This document shows, one piece after another, positions 11,049-20,637 of a stretch of 64,000 nucleotides of DNA. Both the position numbers and the translations under genes were made by a program. The DNA lies in NCBI GenBank assembly GCA_964578885.1, contig CAZOEO010000003.1, positions 159,967-223,966 on the forward strand. The letters run 5' to 3'. This stretch comes from CAZRHR01 sp964578885 (GTDB taxonomy: Bacteria > Bacteroidota > Bacteroidia > CAIKAF01). The notes below the pieces were generated by a model that worked only from the letters and a program-made list of their open reading frames with translations, made no database searches and was not told the origin of the DNA. Numbering within the stretch: position 1 is the stretch's first letter; each line of letters starts with the position of its first letter.

Positions 11049-13153
11049 AACCACCACTCGGACAACTTGATCTTCAGCCCTTTTCTCCAATTGAAGCAAA
11101 AGAACAGGGAGCAGTAACTCCGGAAAACATTGTGGTTCAAAGCCATTATACACCGGAACAACTCAAAAACGTACAATGGACGCCCGGATTTCCAGGACTC
11201 GCTCCTTTTTTACGAGGCCCCTACCCCACCATGTATGCGATTCGCCCATGGACCATTCGCCAATATGCCGGGTTTTCTACCGCAGAAGAATCCAACACTT
11301 TCTATCGAAAAAATCTGGCCGCCGGACAGAAAGGACTTTCCGTGGCCTTTGACTTGGCCACCCACAGAGGATACGATTCAGATCACGACAGGGTTGCCGG
11401 TGATGTCGGAAAAGCCGGGGTAGCCATCGATTCCGTGGAAGACATGAAACTACTTTTCGATGGAATTCCCCTGGGAGACATGTCTGTGTCCATGACCATG
11501 AACGGAGCCGTGATTCCCATTATGGCTTTTTACATTGTAGCCGCAGAAGAACAAGGCGTAGCCCCTTCCGCACTTTCAGGAACCATTCAAAATGATATCC
11601 TGAAAGAATTCATGGTGCGCAATACCTACATTTATCCGCCACAACCTTCCATGCGGATTATTGCGGATATCTTCCGGTATACGGCAGCCCACATGCCCAA
11701 ATTCAACAGCATTTCCATTTCCGGATATCATATGCACGAAGCCGGAGCACCCGCGGATTTAGAATTGGCATACACCTTAGCAGATGGCATCGAATACATC
11801 AAAACTGGTGTAGAAGCGGGACTTTCCGTGGATGAATTTGCCCCGAGACTTTCCTTTTTCTTTGGCATAGGCATGAACCATTTCATGGAAATTGCCAAGC
11901 TCCGGGCCGCCAGGGTACTTTGGGCCGAAATGGTAAAAGCATTTGGTGCCAAAGATCCAAAATCACTCATGCTCAGAACACATTGCCAAACGTCCGGTTA
12001 TAGTCTGACAGAACAAGACCCTTTTAATAATGTAGCGCGCACCACCATCGAAGCCATGGCTGCCGTTTTGGGTGGAACACAAAGCCTACATACCAACTCA
12101 CTGGACGAAGCCATCGCTCTTCCCACCGATTTTTCCGCACGCATTGCCCGCAATACCCAACTTTTTATCGCCGAAGAAACAGGCGTTCCAAAAGCCATTG
12201 ATCCGTGGGGCGGTTCCTATTATGTAGAATATCTGACCCAACAGCTCATGGAAAGGGCACGGGTACATCTAAAGGAAATTGAAGATTTAGGCGGAATGGC
12301 CAAAGCCATCGAACTAGGCGTCCCCAAATTGCGTATCGAAGAAGCAGCGGCCAAAAAACAAGCCCGAATAGATGCCGGAGAAGAACAAATTATCGGCGTC
12401 AATGCTTTTTCAACCAAAGAAGAGTCAACCCTGGAGATCCTTGAGGTAGACAATGTAAAAGTGCGGGAATCGCAAATTGAACGGCTCAAAGACCTGAAAA
12501 AGCAACGAAATCCCGGAAAAGTACAACAAGCCCTGAAAGCCCTTGAAGCCGCTTGTTTGAATCAAAGCGACAATTTACTTTCCCTTGCCGTAGAAGCAGC
12601 GCGTTGCCGGGCTACCCTTGGCGAAATCTCCCAGGCCCTTGAAAATGTCTTCGGACGGTACCAGGCCAAGATCCAAACCATTTCCGGCGTATATGCCCAA
12701 GGCATGAAACAAGACGATCATTTTCACCAAGCACAAAAAGCAGTTCAGCAATTTCTCGAACGCAACGGCCGCCGACCTCGGATTCTGATTGCCAAAATGG
12801 GACAAGACGGACACGACAGAGGCGCAAAAATCATTGCCACCAGTTTTGCCGACCTTGGATTTGATGTAGATGTAGGTCCACTGTTTCAAACGCCAGCGGA
12901 AGTCGCAAAAATGGCCATCGAGAACGATGTGCACATTCTTGGCATCAGCTCACTGGCGGCAGGACATAAAACACTTGTACCTGAAGTCATCGAGGCCCTA
13001 AGTCAAATGGGCCGATCTGATATTCTGGTGGTCGTAGGCGGTGTGATTCCCAGCCAGGACTACGACTTTTTATTTAAAGCGGGAGCTGCGGCCATCTTTG
13101 GTCCCGGCACCAAAATTCCGCTGGCTGCCACCAGAATTCTGGACTTGCTATAA
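11045..13153 (+). CDS. mutB: Methylmalonyl-CoA mutase large (alpha) subunit
   Basis: 702 residues. Catalytic subunit of methylmalonyl-CoA mutase (EC 5.4.99.2), used in propionate and odd-chain breakdown or, in reverse, propionate formation. The N-terminal TIM barrel keeps RPWTIRQYAGFSTAEESN and the Arg in PPQPSMRI; the substrate Tyr and Arg typical of methylmalonyl (not isobutyryl) mutases are present. The C-terminal B12 domain carries the base-off motif DGHDRG with His about residue 590, then GVSSLA-like and VVVGGVIP loops. One oddity: GYHMHEAG where well-studied enzymes read GYHMQEAG. Start chosen at the ATG overlapping the mutA stop; an upstream in-frame ATG at 10988 lies inside mutA. A strong hairpin terminator follows. 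Confidence 0.96.
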   Translation: MKPPLGQLDLQPFSPIEAKEQGAVTPENIVVQSHYTPEQLKNVQWTPGFPGLAPFLRGPYPTMYAIRPWTIRQYAGFSTAEESNTFYRKNLAAGQKGLSVAFDLATHRGYDSDHDRVAGDVGKAGVAIDSVEDMKLLFDGIPLGDMSVSMTMNGAVIPIMAFYIVAAEEQGVAPSALSGTIQNDILKEFMVRNTYIYPPQPSMRIIADIFRYTAAHMPKFNSISISGYHMHEAGAPADLELAYTLADGIEYIKTGVEAGLSVDEFAPRLSFFFGIGMNHFMEIAKLRAARVLWAEMVKAFGAKDPKSLMLRTHCQTSGYSLTEQDPFNNVARTTIEAMAAVLGGTQSLHTNSLDEAIALPTDFSARIARNTQLFIAEETGVPKAIDPWGGSYYVEYLTQQLMERARVHLKEIEDLGGMAKAIELGVPKLRIEEAAAKKQARIDAGEEQIIGVNAFSTKEESTLEILEVDNVKVRESQIERLKDLKKQRNPGKVQQALKALEAACLNQSDNLLSLAVEAARCRATLGEISQALENVFGRYQAKIQTISGVYAQGMKQDDHFHQAQKAVQQFLERNGRRPRILIAKMGQDGHDRGAKIIATSFADLGFDVDVGPLFQTPAEVAKMAIENDVHILGISSLAAGHKTLVPEVIEALSQMGRSDILVVVGGVIPSQDYDFLFKAGAAAIFGPGTKIPLAATRILDLL

Positions 13154-13199
13154 ATACGGGAGGGAAATTATGCCTGCCTGAATCTACCTATTCCATATC

Positions 13200-13243
13200 A
13201 AAAGGGCTTCCGTTCCAACACGTTGAGGCCCTTTTCTCTTTTT
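13200..13243 (+). terminator. Rho-independent terminator after mutAB
   Basis: AAAAGGGC (13200-13207) pairs with GCCCTTTT (13228-13235) across a 20-base loop, followed by a T-rich run. It lies 47 bases after the mutB stop. Confidence 0.75.
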
Positions 13244-14566
13244 GGCGCGAAAAATACTTCTATTACAAGCGTCACTTCCCCAGAAGTGATTCAACTCTTT
13301 TGGTGAAAGGTGGCAAAACCGTAAAAGCCCTGGAGTCATATTTCTCTAGCAACACTGCCAAGTGACAGAGTCCGGTTACCAATCGTCCCCGTTTAAAAGA
13401 CAAGTAAAAAAAGGAAATACAGGTGCGAGTTCAAGACATTTGCAAAAAGAAGTGAGAGGTTGAGACATTCCTTAACAAAAAAACCTACCCGATAGACACA
13501 GGTTACGGCCTGGGAAGATTTTACCGGTTGGAAAAGATTGGGTTTTAGTAGAAGCAACCCCATTTGCGCGAAAGGAAGTCGGCCAACGGTGGGGTAAAAC
13601 CCACCCCTCCCCGTGGACAAGTTACGACCCATAACAGCATTTACTCGGCAATTAAACGGATATAAACGATTATAATCGGATAAAAAAAGGATAGTGGCCA
13701 TTCAGCATTTTGAAACCTCATGAATCTCCATTAATGATATTGAATTTTTCTTGCTGATTCCACAAAAATGCCAACCTCACCAATCGAGAATCTCCTTCCA
13801 CACCCCAATCCCTCTCGAGGAAAGAACACCATGAAAAGTTTGGCTATGCCATGAAGAATATGGTCGTAGATTTCGAAAAACTAAGAGTTAGTTAAAAAAG
13901 GGTGTTCCCTTCATTGCATATTATTTTGAAAAATAAATGCCCGTTCAATGAAAAAGCAAAGTAAAAAGGAAGAATTGAACTGAAAGTTCCAACCAGATAA
14001 ACTTCCGAGGCTCGTTCGTCCCTTGCGGAAAGATTTTATAAGGATAAAATCATTTTTCCAACAATACGCCACCCACTATGGTAACATTACATAAAAGAAC
14101 CATCAACTTACCTACTGAATAATTGAGTTTTAATACAAAAAAGTAGCATATCAAAATCAGTTAAACAATTATCCCGATGCTATAATTTTCAAAAAGGAAA
14201 GAACACTATGTATATCATTCAATAAAAAAAGCACCCTTTCTTACTAAGATTTGAATATCAGAACTTTTAGCAATGTCATCCTCCCTGTGAATAAGCCATC
14301 CGGTGGCGTGAGAAGGAGTATCTGACAAAAGGTAAACCCTAAAATACAAGATGTTTAAATTTAAAATCATTTTTAATTTAAAATATTGATTTATAAATAC
14401 TTATAAAATACAATACGTATTTTAAGCATCTTCTTTTTTACAAAAAAGGTTGAATTCCTTTCATCAAAAAAAAAATGAAGCACTTAATAGTTAAGAGATA
14501 TTAAAAATAAGCAAGTACATTTAACCATAACTTTTATTTATCATAAACCTAAACAAAGCTAATTAC
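13244..14566. other. Gene-free stretch, AT-rich toward its right end
   Basis: About 1.3 kb with no convincing gene. The longest open frame (13393-13701, minus, 102 codons) has no signal, motif or promoter and overlaps a degenerate repeat (below). From about 14340 the DNA is very AT-rich with poly-A and poly-T runs up to the start of the 1997-residue surface protein, which may contain that gene's promoter, but I found no exact TTTG/TAnnTTTG pair there. Confidence 0.6.
13570..13705 (-). repeat. Degenerate intergenic repeat, second copy at the window end
   Basis: Read on the minus strand, this stretch matches 63830-63965 in order: CCGATT(A/T)TAATCGTTTATA, then ATTGCCGA, then TCGTA(A/G)CTTGTC, then GGGGAGG, then CCGAC(T/C)T. 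Gaps and substitutions are frequent, so the copies are old. Borders are approximate. Confidence 0.45.
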
Positions 14567-17500
14567 ATGGTTCCTTTCAAAGGATTACGTGGGTTCCAGC
14601 ACAGTCGTGAACGCAGAAGCGGGCTGGCATCCAGGTTCTTGGGCATGTTGGCCTTATGTTCGTTTACGGGCATAATGGGTCAGTGTCCCACACCTAGCGT
14701 ATCGGTGAATTCTTTCACTTGCGGCACGGCACCCACGATTACTGCCAGCGGTTCTACGGGTATTTATAGATGGTACAATGTACCGACTGGTGGTTCACCC
14801 TTGTCTACTGGTACCTCTTTTAGCCCTGGCAATATTTATCAGAATTCAAATCAGACATTTTATGTAGAGGCTGTTGATAATTTATCTAGCCCAAGTTGCA
14901 TAAGTTCAAGGTCTGCCATTTTACTGCAACCTGGGGCACTAAGTGCGCCTGTGGTAAGTGGTGCAGGAGCCGTAAACTGCGGTGGGACTTTGACCATGAG
15001 TGCCACGGGAAGTTCAACCCAAATCAACTGGTTTACTCAACCAACCGGCGGCACACCAGTATATACGGGTAGTTCATTTACCACGCCTCCTATCTTTGGA
15101 AATGGCGCCACCTATTACGTGGAGTCAGCTACATCAGCGTCACCAGTAGTAACCCAAACCTACGCACATACAGGTTCAGGTAACTACAGTTGGGTTGTTC
15201 CAGCTGGTGTAACTTCCATTCAGGTAGATATGGCAGGTGGTAGCGGAGGAAACTCCAATACAAGCCAAGGTGGACTTGGCGGAAGAGTCCAAGCGACCCT
15301 ACCAGTAACACCCGGACAAACCCTATATATTTACGTAGGCGGCCAGGGACAATATGCCAGCAGTGGCTGGTCAAACGGAGGATACAATGGTGGAGCCCAG
15401 GGATATTCCAATAGCTCAAGCTATGGATCTGGAGGTGGTGGAGGAAGCTCCGACATCCGCTTTGGAAGTACATCTGCATCCAATCGCCGAATCGTAGCCG
15501 GTGGTGGCGGTGGCGCAGGTTACAACTGCGGAGGCACCAATACCGAAAGTGGTGGAGAAGGCGGTGGCCTAAATGGAGGAGCTGGATTCTATTGCAATTC
15601 AAATACTCCATGCAACTCAGGTCAGGGCGGAACACAAACGACAGGTGGAGCATCCAACACTTGCTACACTGGTGGCAGTGGTTATTCCTTGGATGGCGCA
15701 CAAGGATACGGGGGAAGTTATGGAAACGGCGGCGGCGGTGGCGGCTATTATGGCGGCGGCGGCGGCGCTTATGCAGGCGGCGGCGGCGGAAGCTCATTTA
15801 CCCACGCTACAGCAACCAACATCACCCACACCTCCGGATTTCAATCAGGTCATGGATATGTCACTATTACTTACTCGCCTCCCTTTTGTGGAAGCGCAAG
15901 GGTTCCGGCCAATGTAACCGTAAATAGCATTGGGGCAAGTCCTGTGGTAACAAGTCCTGTAACCGCTTATTGCGATAACATCGCCACCTTGACGGCTTCC
16001 GGTTCCACCGGAAACTTTGCATGGTTTAATACACCAACAGGAGGCTCTATTCAAGGTACAGGAAGCACGTTTATCCCCAGAAACCTGATTTCAGGCACAC
16101 AAACCTTTTATGTTTCAGGCATCAATGCTAGCACAGCTCCCGGCACTGAATTTGAATTCAACTACACTGGAAGTTCTACAACCTGGACCGTACCTGCAGG
16201 CGTTACCGCTATTGAGGTAGATGTATGGGGTGCTTCAGGCGGAGAATCCAGAAATTCAGCCCCGGGATTGGGTGGACGTACCCGCGCAAGGGTGAATGTA
16301 ACACCTGGACAAACTCTTTATGTATACGTTGGCGGAGAAGGCCAGACCAGTTTAGGCAACACCAGTTGGGTTACTGGCGGTTGGAATGGAGGTGCCGACG
16401 GATATAACAACACCAGCAGCAGTTCCGCTGGTGGTGGCGGAGGCGCCTCAGATATCCGCATTGGCGGAACCAGTTTAAGCAACCGAGTCGTCGTAGCAGG
16501 CGGCGGTGGTGGCGCAGGATACAATTGCGGCGGCATCAACGCACAACGCGGCGGAAACGGCGGTGGACTCATCGGTGAAAATGGATCAAACTGTAATAAC
16601 CTTAATGACTCGCAATCCGGAAGAGGTGGCTCACAAAGCAGCGGTGGCTGCGGGCAATCTTATGGAAACTGCGGAAGTTTAGGAACAGGTGGTACCGCTT
16701 GGGGAAGTGCTTCTTCCGGCGGCGGCGGCGGCGGCTACTATGGCGGCTCCGGAACAGGTTATGGCGGCGGTGGCGGCGGAAGTTCTTTTGCCAACTCCAG
16801 CCTTACTTCTAATGTTCAGTTAGATCAAGGAGTGCGTATGGGTCATGGACGCATCATTATCCGTATCCCGGCAAATGGATTTTGCGAAACCCAGAGGGTG
16901 CCGGTAGTAGTTAACAACACCTCACAGCCTTTGGTCGCTCCAGCAACCATTGATGATACTGTAGCTTGCGGTACCGCAACGGCTCTGCTTCAGGCCTCCA
17001 GCCCTGGAACCATTAGCTGGTATAATACGCCAAATGGAGGAACCCCCATCGCGGTGGGAAATTCACTCAACATAACACCCACTTTCGCTCCTCAAACATA
17101 CTACGTTGAGGGAGTCATTACCCAAACTGTTCCAGATACTACCTTCCGATTTACAGGAGGAATACAAACTTGGGTGGTTCCGGCAGGTGTCACTTCCATT
17201 CAAGCTGAAATTGTGGGCGCTTCAGGAGGAGATGCCACCAATAGCCGCGGTGGATTGGGCGGAAGGGTTACAGGTACCATTCCGGTAACCCCCGGACAAA
17301 CACTCTACTTCTATGTAGGAGGCCAGGGTAACACCTCATACGGACTAACCGGATGGATAAACGGTGGATGGAATGGTGGTGGAAATGGATATCTTGGAAG
17401 CAATTCATATATGGGCGGTTCCGGTGGAGGCGCTTCTGATATCCGCATCAACAGCACCTCCCTGAACAACCGCGTCATGGTAGCAGGAGGCGGCGGCGGC

Positions 17501-20500
17501 GCCGGCTACGACTGCTCTGGTGGAACCAATCGTAATCGTGGAGGAGACGGCGGTGGATTGCTCGGAGCCTTCGGTTGGTACTGCGGTGGCAACAATGCTA
17601 ACTATAGTGGCCAAGGCGGAACCCAATCTGCTGGAGGAATAAATGGTAACTACTATGGTGGATCTGCTGGCTTTGGAAACGGTGCACAAGCTTGGGGGAA
17701 CTCCCAAAGCGGCGGCGGCGGCGGCGGCTGGTACGGCGGCGGCGGCGGTTATGCTGCGGCTGGTGGCGGCGGAAGCTCATACACGGCTTCAAACGTAACC
17801 AACGTAAACCACACCCAAGGATTTAACCGCGGAGCCGGATACATCAAGATTTCCTACTCCAAAACTTGTACCTCACAAAGAGCGCCTGTGTCTATTCACA
17901 TCGACTCCGTTCAGGCACCCGTAATCAGTGGATCTGCTACCGGTTGTGCCCCACAAACCGCTGCATTGTCCGCAACTGGCGGCTCAGGAACCTATCAATG
18001 GTTTGATGCACCCGGCGGAAATATACTCGCTACCGGATCTAACTTTACACCTACTGTAACAGACACCACACAGTATTTCCTTAACTATGTGGATAACAAT
18101 GGCTGTACTTCCAGATTCGATACGGTACAAATAGACGTAACGCCTATTCCTACTGCCGCTATTCAAAACCCCGGCGTTCTTTGCGTGTCTTATGCACCTC
18201 TGAACCTCGTTGGCGGCTATAGCACAGGAACTTGGGCCGGTACGGGTATTACCAATGCACAAAACGGTACATTTGATCCGGCTCTGGCCAACCTAGGTCC
18301 TAATCAAATTGTTTTCACAGCTTCTACTTCAAACGGCTGTACCAATGCAGATACACTCGTTCTGGATGTATTCTCAGGGCCATCAACTTCTATTACTCCT
18401 TTGATCAGCAATACGTTCTGCTTGTATAACCAGGCAGTTCAATTAACTGCTTCAAACGTAAACGGAAGCTGGAACGGACCTGCTGTAGATGCCATTAGTG
18501 GTCTATTTGACCCGGCACAGCTTTCTCCCGGCACATACGCCATTTACCATGAAGTCATCGACAACAATGGCTGTTTTGGAAACGACAGTGTAGTAGTAAC
18601 CATTCAACCTACACCGGACGCCACCATTGTAACGCCGGTAGGAACCATCTGTGCCAACGCAACAGCTTTTAATCTGAGCGCCAACACAGCTGGTGGAGTT
18701 TGGTCTGGAAATGGAATTACCTCCACAGCTAACGGAACCTTTGATCCGTCTTTGGCTGGTAACCAATCCGTCATTACCTATGCCGTTTCTCAAAATGGCT
18801 GCGCAGATACGGCCCAGGTATCACTGAGCATCACTGCTGCCCCACTCGCCGTGATTCAGCCTGTGAACAACGCACTTTGCGAAAACGGCAACTCAGTTAC
18901 TTTAACGGCCACAGGTGGTACAGGCGCTTGGTCCGGAAACGGTATTTCCAGCACGAATGCAGGTACATTTAATCCCGCTATCGCTGGAGCAGGTACCTCT
19001 ACCGTGTATTTTACCCTCACCGGTACTGCTTGCCCACATACCGATTCTACCCAAATTCTGGTAGAAGCCCAGCCCCAAATTCAAGCTGGTGGTGCGTTAA
19101 TTTTCTGTGAAGGTCAGCAAGTCGGTCTCTCCGCCTCTGCCGCTAGCGGATACCAGTGGTTCTTAAATGGAACGGCTATCCCGGGTGCCACCAATGCAAC
19201 CCTTGTGGCCAGCCTTCCCGGTCAATACACTGTGGCCAATCTTACTCAAGGAAGCTGTCAGGCTCCTTCTGCTGCCACTGCTGTAACCGTTTATCCTAAA
19301 CCTGCGATTGTAAGCCTTGCGGCCAACACCGTATGTGAAGGAAATACCACGCAATTCTCCCAAATCGTCAACATCAGCTCCGGCAACCTTACCGGCTACA
19401 TGTGGACCTTAGGAGATGGAAACACAGGAAACGGAGCCAATATCCAACACCAATATGCCAGTGCAGGCGTTTATGCCGCTCAGCTGATTGCGATGTCTAA
19501 CCTCGGTTGCTCCGACACCCTTTCTACCACGATTACGGTAAATCCAAATCCCGTAGTCAATGCAGCTACGGCTACAAACGTTTGTTTGAACAACCCTGTA
19601 CAATTCAATGGATCAGCTTCGGTGGCCAATGTAAACAATGCCACAGTGGTGCAAAACCAATGGCAGTTTGGAAATGGCGCCACAGGCAATGGAACCAATG
19701 CGGGTTATTTGTTTAACTCGCCTGGTATCTACCATTTCAATTATACTGCTGTAACCAACCACGGTTGTATGACCAGTCAGCAAGGTACCGTAGAGGTGTA
19801 TAACGTTCCTACGGCTCAATTTATCCATGAAGATGGTTGCCAATCGAGCCAGTTACAGTTCGTCGACCTTTCTTCTGCAGATGCAGCACAGTGGAACTGG
19901 AACTTTGGAGATGGCAATACCAGTGCCAGCGCCAGCCCAACCCATAACTATGCTACTGCAGGAACCTTCCCGGTAACCCTGACGGTAACCAATGGAAACG
20001 GCTGTACCGACGCTTCTTCCGCCATTGTTTCCGTGCTTCCTGCACCCAACGCACAGTTCGTTGCGAATCATCAGGGAAGCGGATTCTATCAGTTTACCCC
20101 AACAATCCTTTCGGGAAATGCAAGCTATGTGTGGAGTTTTGGCAATGGAAATACCAGCACCCAAATGAGCCCCAACTACAGCTACGCCGCACCCGGCACT
20201 TACAACGTCTGCCTTACCGTTTCCAGAAATGGTTGTGAAAACACCACCTGCGATTCATTGGTCGTGACTTCGTCTGCCGGAACGGAAACATTCGCTCAAG
20301 GGCAAATTCAAGTGTATCCCAATCCGTTCACTGCCTTCGTGCAAGTGACCATGGATCTGCATGAAACGGTAAACACAGAGCTGAGATTAATGGATATCAC
20401 CGGTAAAACCATCGCGACCTTCCCGCAAGGTGTGCTTTCTGCCGGACACCAATCCGTCACACTGCCTACTGAAGCGCTCGGACTCAGTGCCGGTACTTAT

Positions 20501-20560
20501 CTCCTCGAATTACAAGCCGGTACTCAAACCCAGGTGTTCCACATGATTCATGTGAAATAA
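14567..20560 (+). CDS. 1997-residue surface protein: Ig-like, nested glycine-rich and PKD domains, T9SS type A signal
   Basis: An N-terminal signal peptide (hydrophobic residues about 23-39, cleaved near GIMGQ) is followed by Ig-like domains of the CHU_C type (CG...ITASGSTG.YRWYN, FYVEA). Three glycine-rich domains of about 240 residues follow, each starting W-VPAGVTSI and containing VTPGQTLY-YVGGQG and long Gly runs (around 15240-15880, 16140-16870, 17140-17860). Each sits inside an Ig-like domain, between its YYVE strand and its final C-x2-RVPV strand. Further Ig-like units of the GTWAG/SWNG-GI type and three or four PKD units follow, then a type A T9SS signal (VYPNPF..., LMDITGKTI, LSAGTYLLEL). 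Glycine-rich domains of this kind form polyglycine-II bundles in the kinases ALK/LTK, so a rigid adhesive stalk is plausible. No neighbour forms an operon with it. Confidence 0.9.
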   Translation: MVPFKGLRGFQHSRERRSGLASRFLGMLALCSFTGIMGQCPTPSVSVNSFTCGTAPTITASGSTGIYRWYNVPTGGSPLSTGTSFSPGNIYQNSNQTFYVEAVDNLSSPSCISSRSAILLQPGALSAPVVSGAGAVNCGGTLTMSATGSSTQINWFTQPTGGTPVYTGSSFTTPPIFGNGATYYVESATSASPVVTQTYAHTGSGNYSWVVPAGVTSIQVDMAGGSGGNSNTSQGGLGGRVQATLPVTPGQTLYIYVGGQGQYASSGWSNGGYNGGAQGYSNSSSYGSGGGGGSSDIRFGSTSASNRRIVAGGGGGAGYNCGGTNTESGGEGGGLNGGAGFYCNSNTPCNSGQGGTQTTGGASNTCYTGGSGYSLDGAQGYGGSYGNGGGGGGYYGGGGGAYAGGGGGSSFTHATATNITHTSGFQSGHGYVTITYSPPFCGSARVPANVTVNSIGASPVVTSPVTAYCDNIATLTASGSTGNFAWFNTPTGGSIQGTGSTFIPRNLISGTQTFYVSGINASTAPGTEFEFNYTGSSTTWTVPAGVTAIEVDVWGASGGESRNSAPGLGGRTRARVNVTPGQTLYVYVGGEGQTSLGNTSWVTGGWNGGADGYNNTSSSSAGGGGGASDIRIGGTSLSNRVVVAGGGGGAGYNCGGINAQRGGNGGGLIGENGSNCNNLNDSQSGRGGSQSSGGCGQSYGNCGSLGTGGTAWGSASSGGGGGGYYGGSGTGYGGGGGGSSFANSSLTSNVQLDQGVRMGHGRIIIRIPANGFCETQRVPVVVNNTSQPLVAPATIDDTVACGTATALLQASSPGTISWYNTPNGGTPIAVGNSLNITPTFAPQTYYVEGVITQTVPDTTFRFTGGIQTWVVPAGVTSIQAEIVGASGGDATNSRGGLGGRVTGTIPVTPGQTLYFYVGGQGNTSYGLTGWINGGWNGGGNGYLGSNSYMGGSGGGASDIRINSTSLNNRVMVAGGGGGAGYDCSGGTNRNRGGDGGGLLGAFGWYCGGNNANYSGQGGTQSAGGINGNYYGGSAGFGNGAQAWGNSQSGGGGGGWYGGGGGYAAAGGGGSSYTASNVTNVNHTQGFNRGAGYIKISYSKTCTSQRAPVSIHIDSVQAPVISGSATGCAPQTAALSATGGSGTYQWFDAPGGNILATGSNFTPTVTDTTQYFLNYVDNNGCTSRFDTVQIDVTPIPTAAIQNPGVLCVSYAPLNLVGGYSTGTWAGTGITNAQNGTFDPALANLGPNQIVFTASTSNGCTNADTLVLDVFSGPSTSITPLISNTFCLYNQAVQLTASNVNGSWNGPAVDAISGLFDPAQLSPGTYAIYHEVIDNNGCFGNDSVVVTIQPTPDATIVTPVGTICANATAFNLSANTAGGVWSGNGITSTANGTFDPSLAGNQSVITYAVSQNGCADTAQVSLSITAAPLAVIQPVNNALCENGNSVTLTATGGTGAWSGNGISSTNAGTFNPAIAGAGTSTVYFTLTGTACPHTDSTQILVEAQPQIQAGGALIFCEGQQVGLSASAASGYQWFLNGTAIPGATNATLVASLPGQYTVANLTQGSCQAPSAATAVTVYPKPAIVSLAANTVCEGNTTQFSQIVNISSGNLTGYMWTLGDGNTGNGANIQHQYASAGVYAAQLIAMSNLGCSDTLSTTITVNPNPVVNAATATNVCLNNPVQFNGSASVANVNNATVVQNQWQFGNGATGNGTNAGYLFNSPGIYHFNYTAVTNHGCMTSQQGTVEVYNVPTAQFIHEDGCQSSQLQFVDLSSADAAQWNWNFGDGNTSASASPTHNYATAGTFPVTLTVTNGNGCTDASSAIVSVLPAPNAQFVANHQGSGFYQFTPTILSGNASYVWSFGNGNTSTQMSPNYSYAAPGTYNVCLTVSRNGCENTTCDSLVVTSSAGTETFAQGQIQVYPNPFTAFVQVTMDLHETVNTELRLMDITGKTIATFPQGVLSAGHQSVTLPTEALGLSAGTYLLELQAGTQTQVFHMIHVK

Positions 20561-20585
20561 TCCCGGATATTCACCCATTCTTTAC

Positions 20586-20615
20586 AAGGGCCGTTTCACG
20601 ACGGCCCTTTTTTAT
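20586..20615 (+). terminator. Rho-independent terminator after the 1997-residue surface protein
   Basis: AAGGGCCGT (20586-20594) pairs perfectly with ACGGCCCTT (20601-20609) across a six-base loop and runs into a T tract. It separates the surface protein from lpxK. Confidence 0.9.
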
Positions 20616-20637
20616 TTTCACATCGTATCTTTAACCC

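Noticed and set aside
13393..13701. 102-codon open frame on the minus strand
   Set aside because: No motif, signal peptide or promoter; it overlaps a degenerate repeat whose other copy has no matching frame.
14550..14560. TAGCTTTG on the minus strand before the 1997-residue gene
   Set aside because: Points away from the gene into a gene-free region and has no partner box; probably chance in AT-rich DNA.
15129..15797. 222-codon antisense frame opposite the first glycine-rich domain
   Set aside because: Arg/His-rich product expected from reading GGC-rich coding DNA backwards; no promoter or family resemblance.
15700..17800. GGC repeats as a CRISPR or minisatellite array
   Set aside because: They are in-frame glycine codons inside recognisable domains, without spacers.
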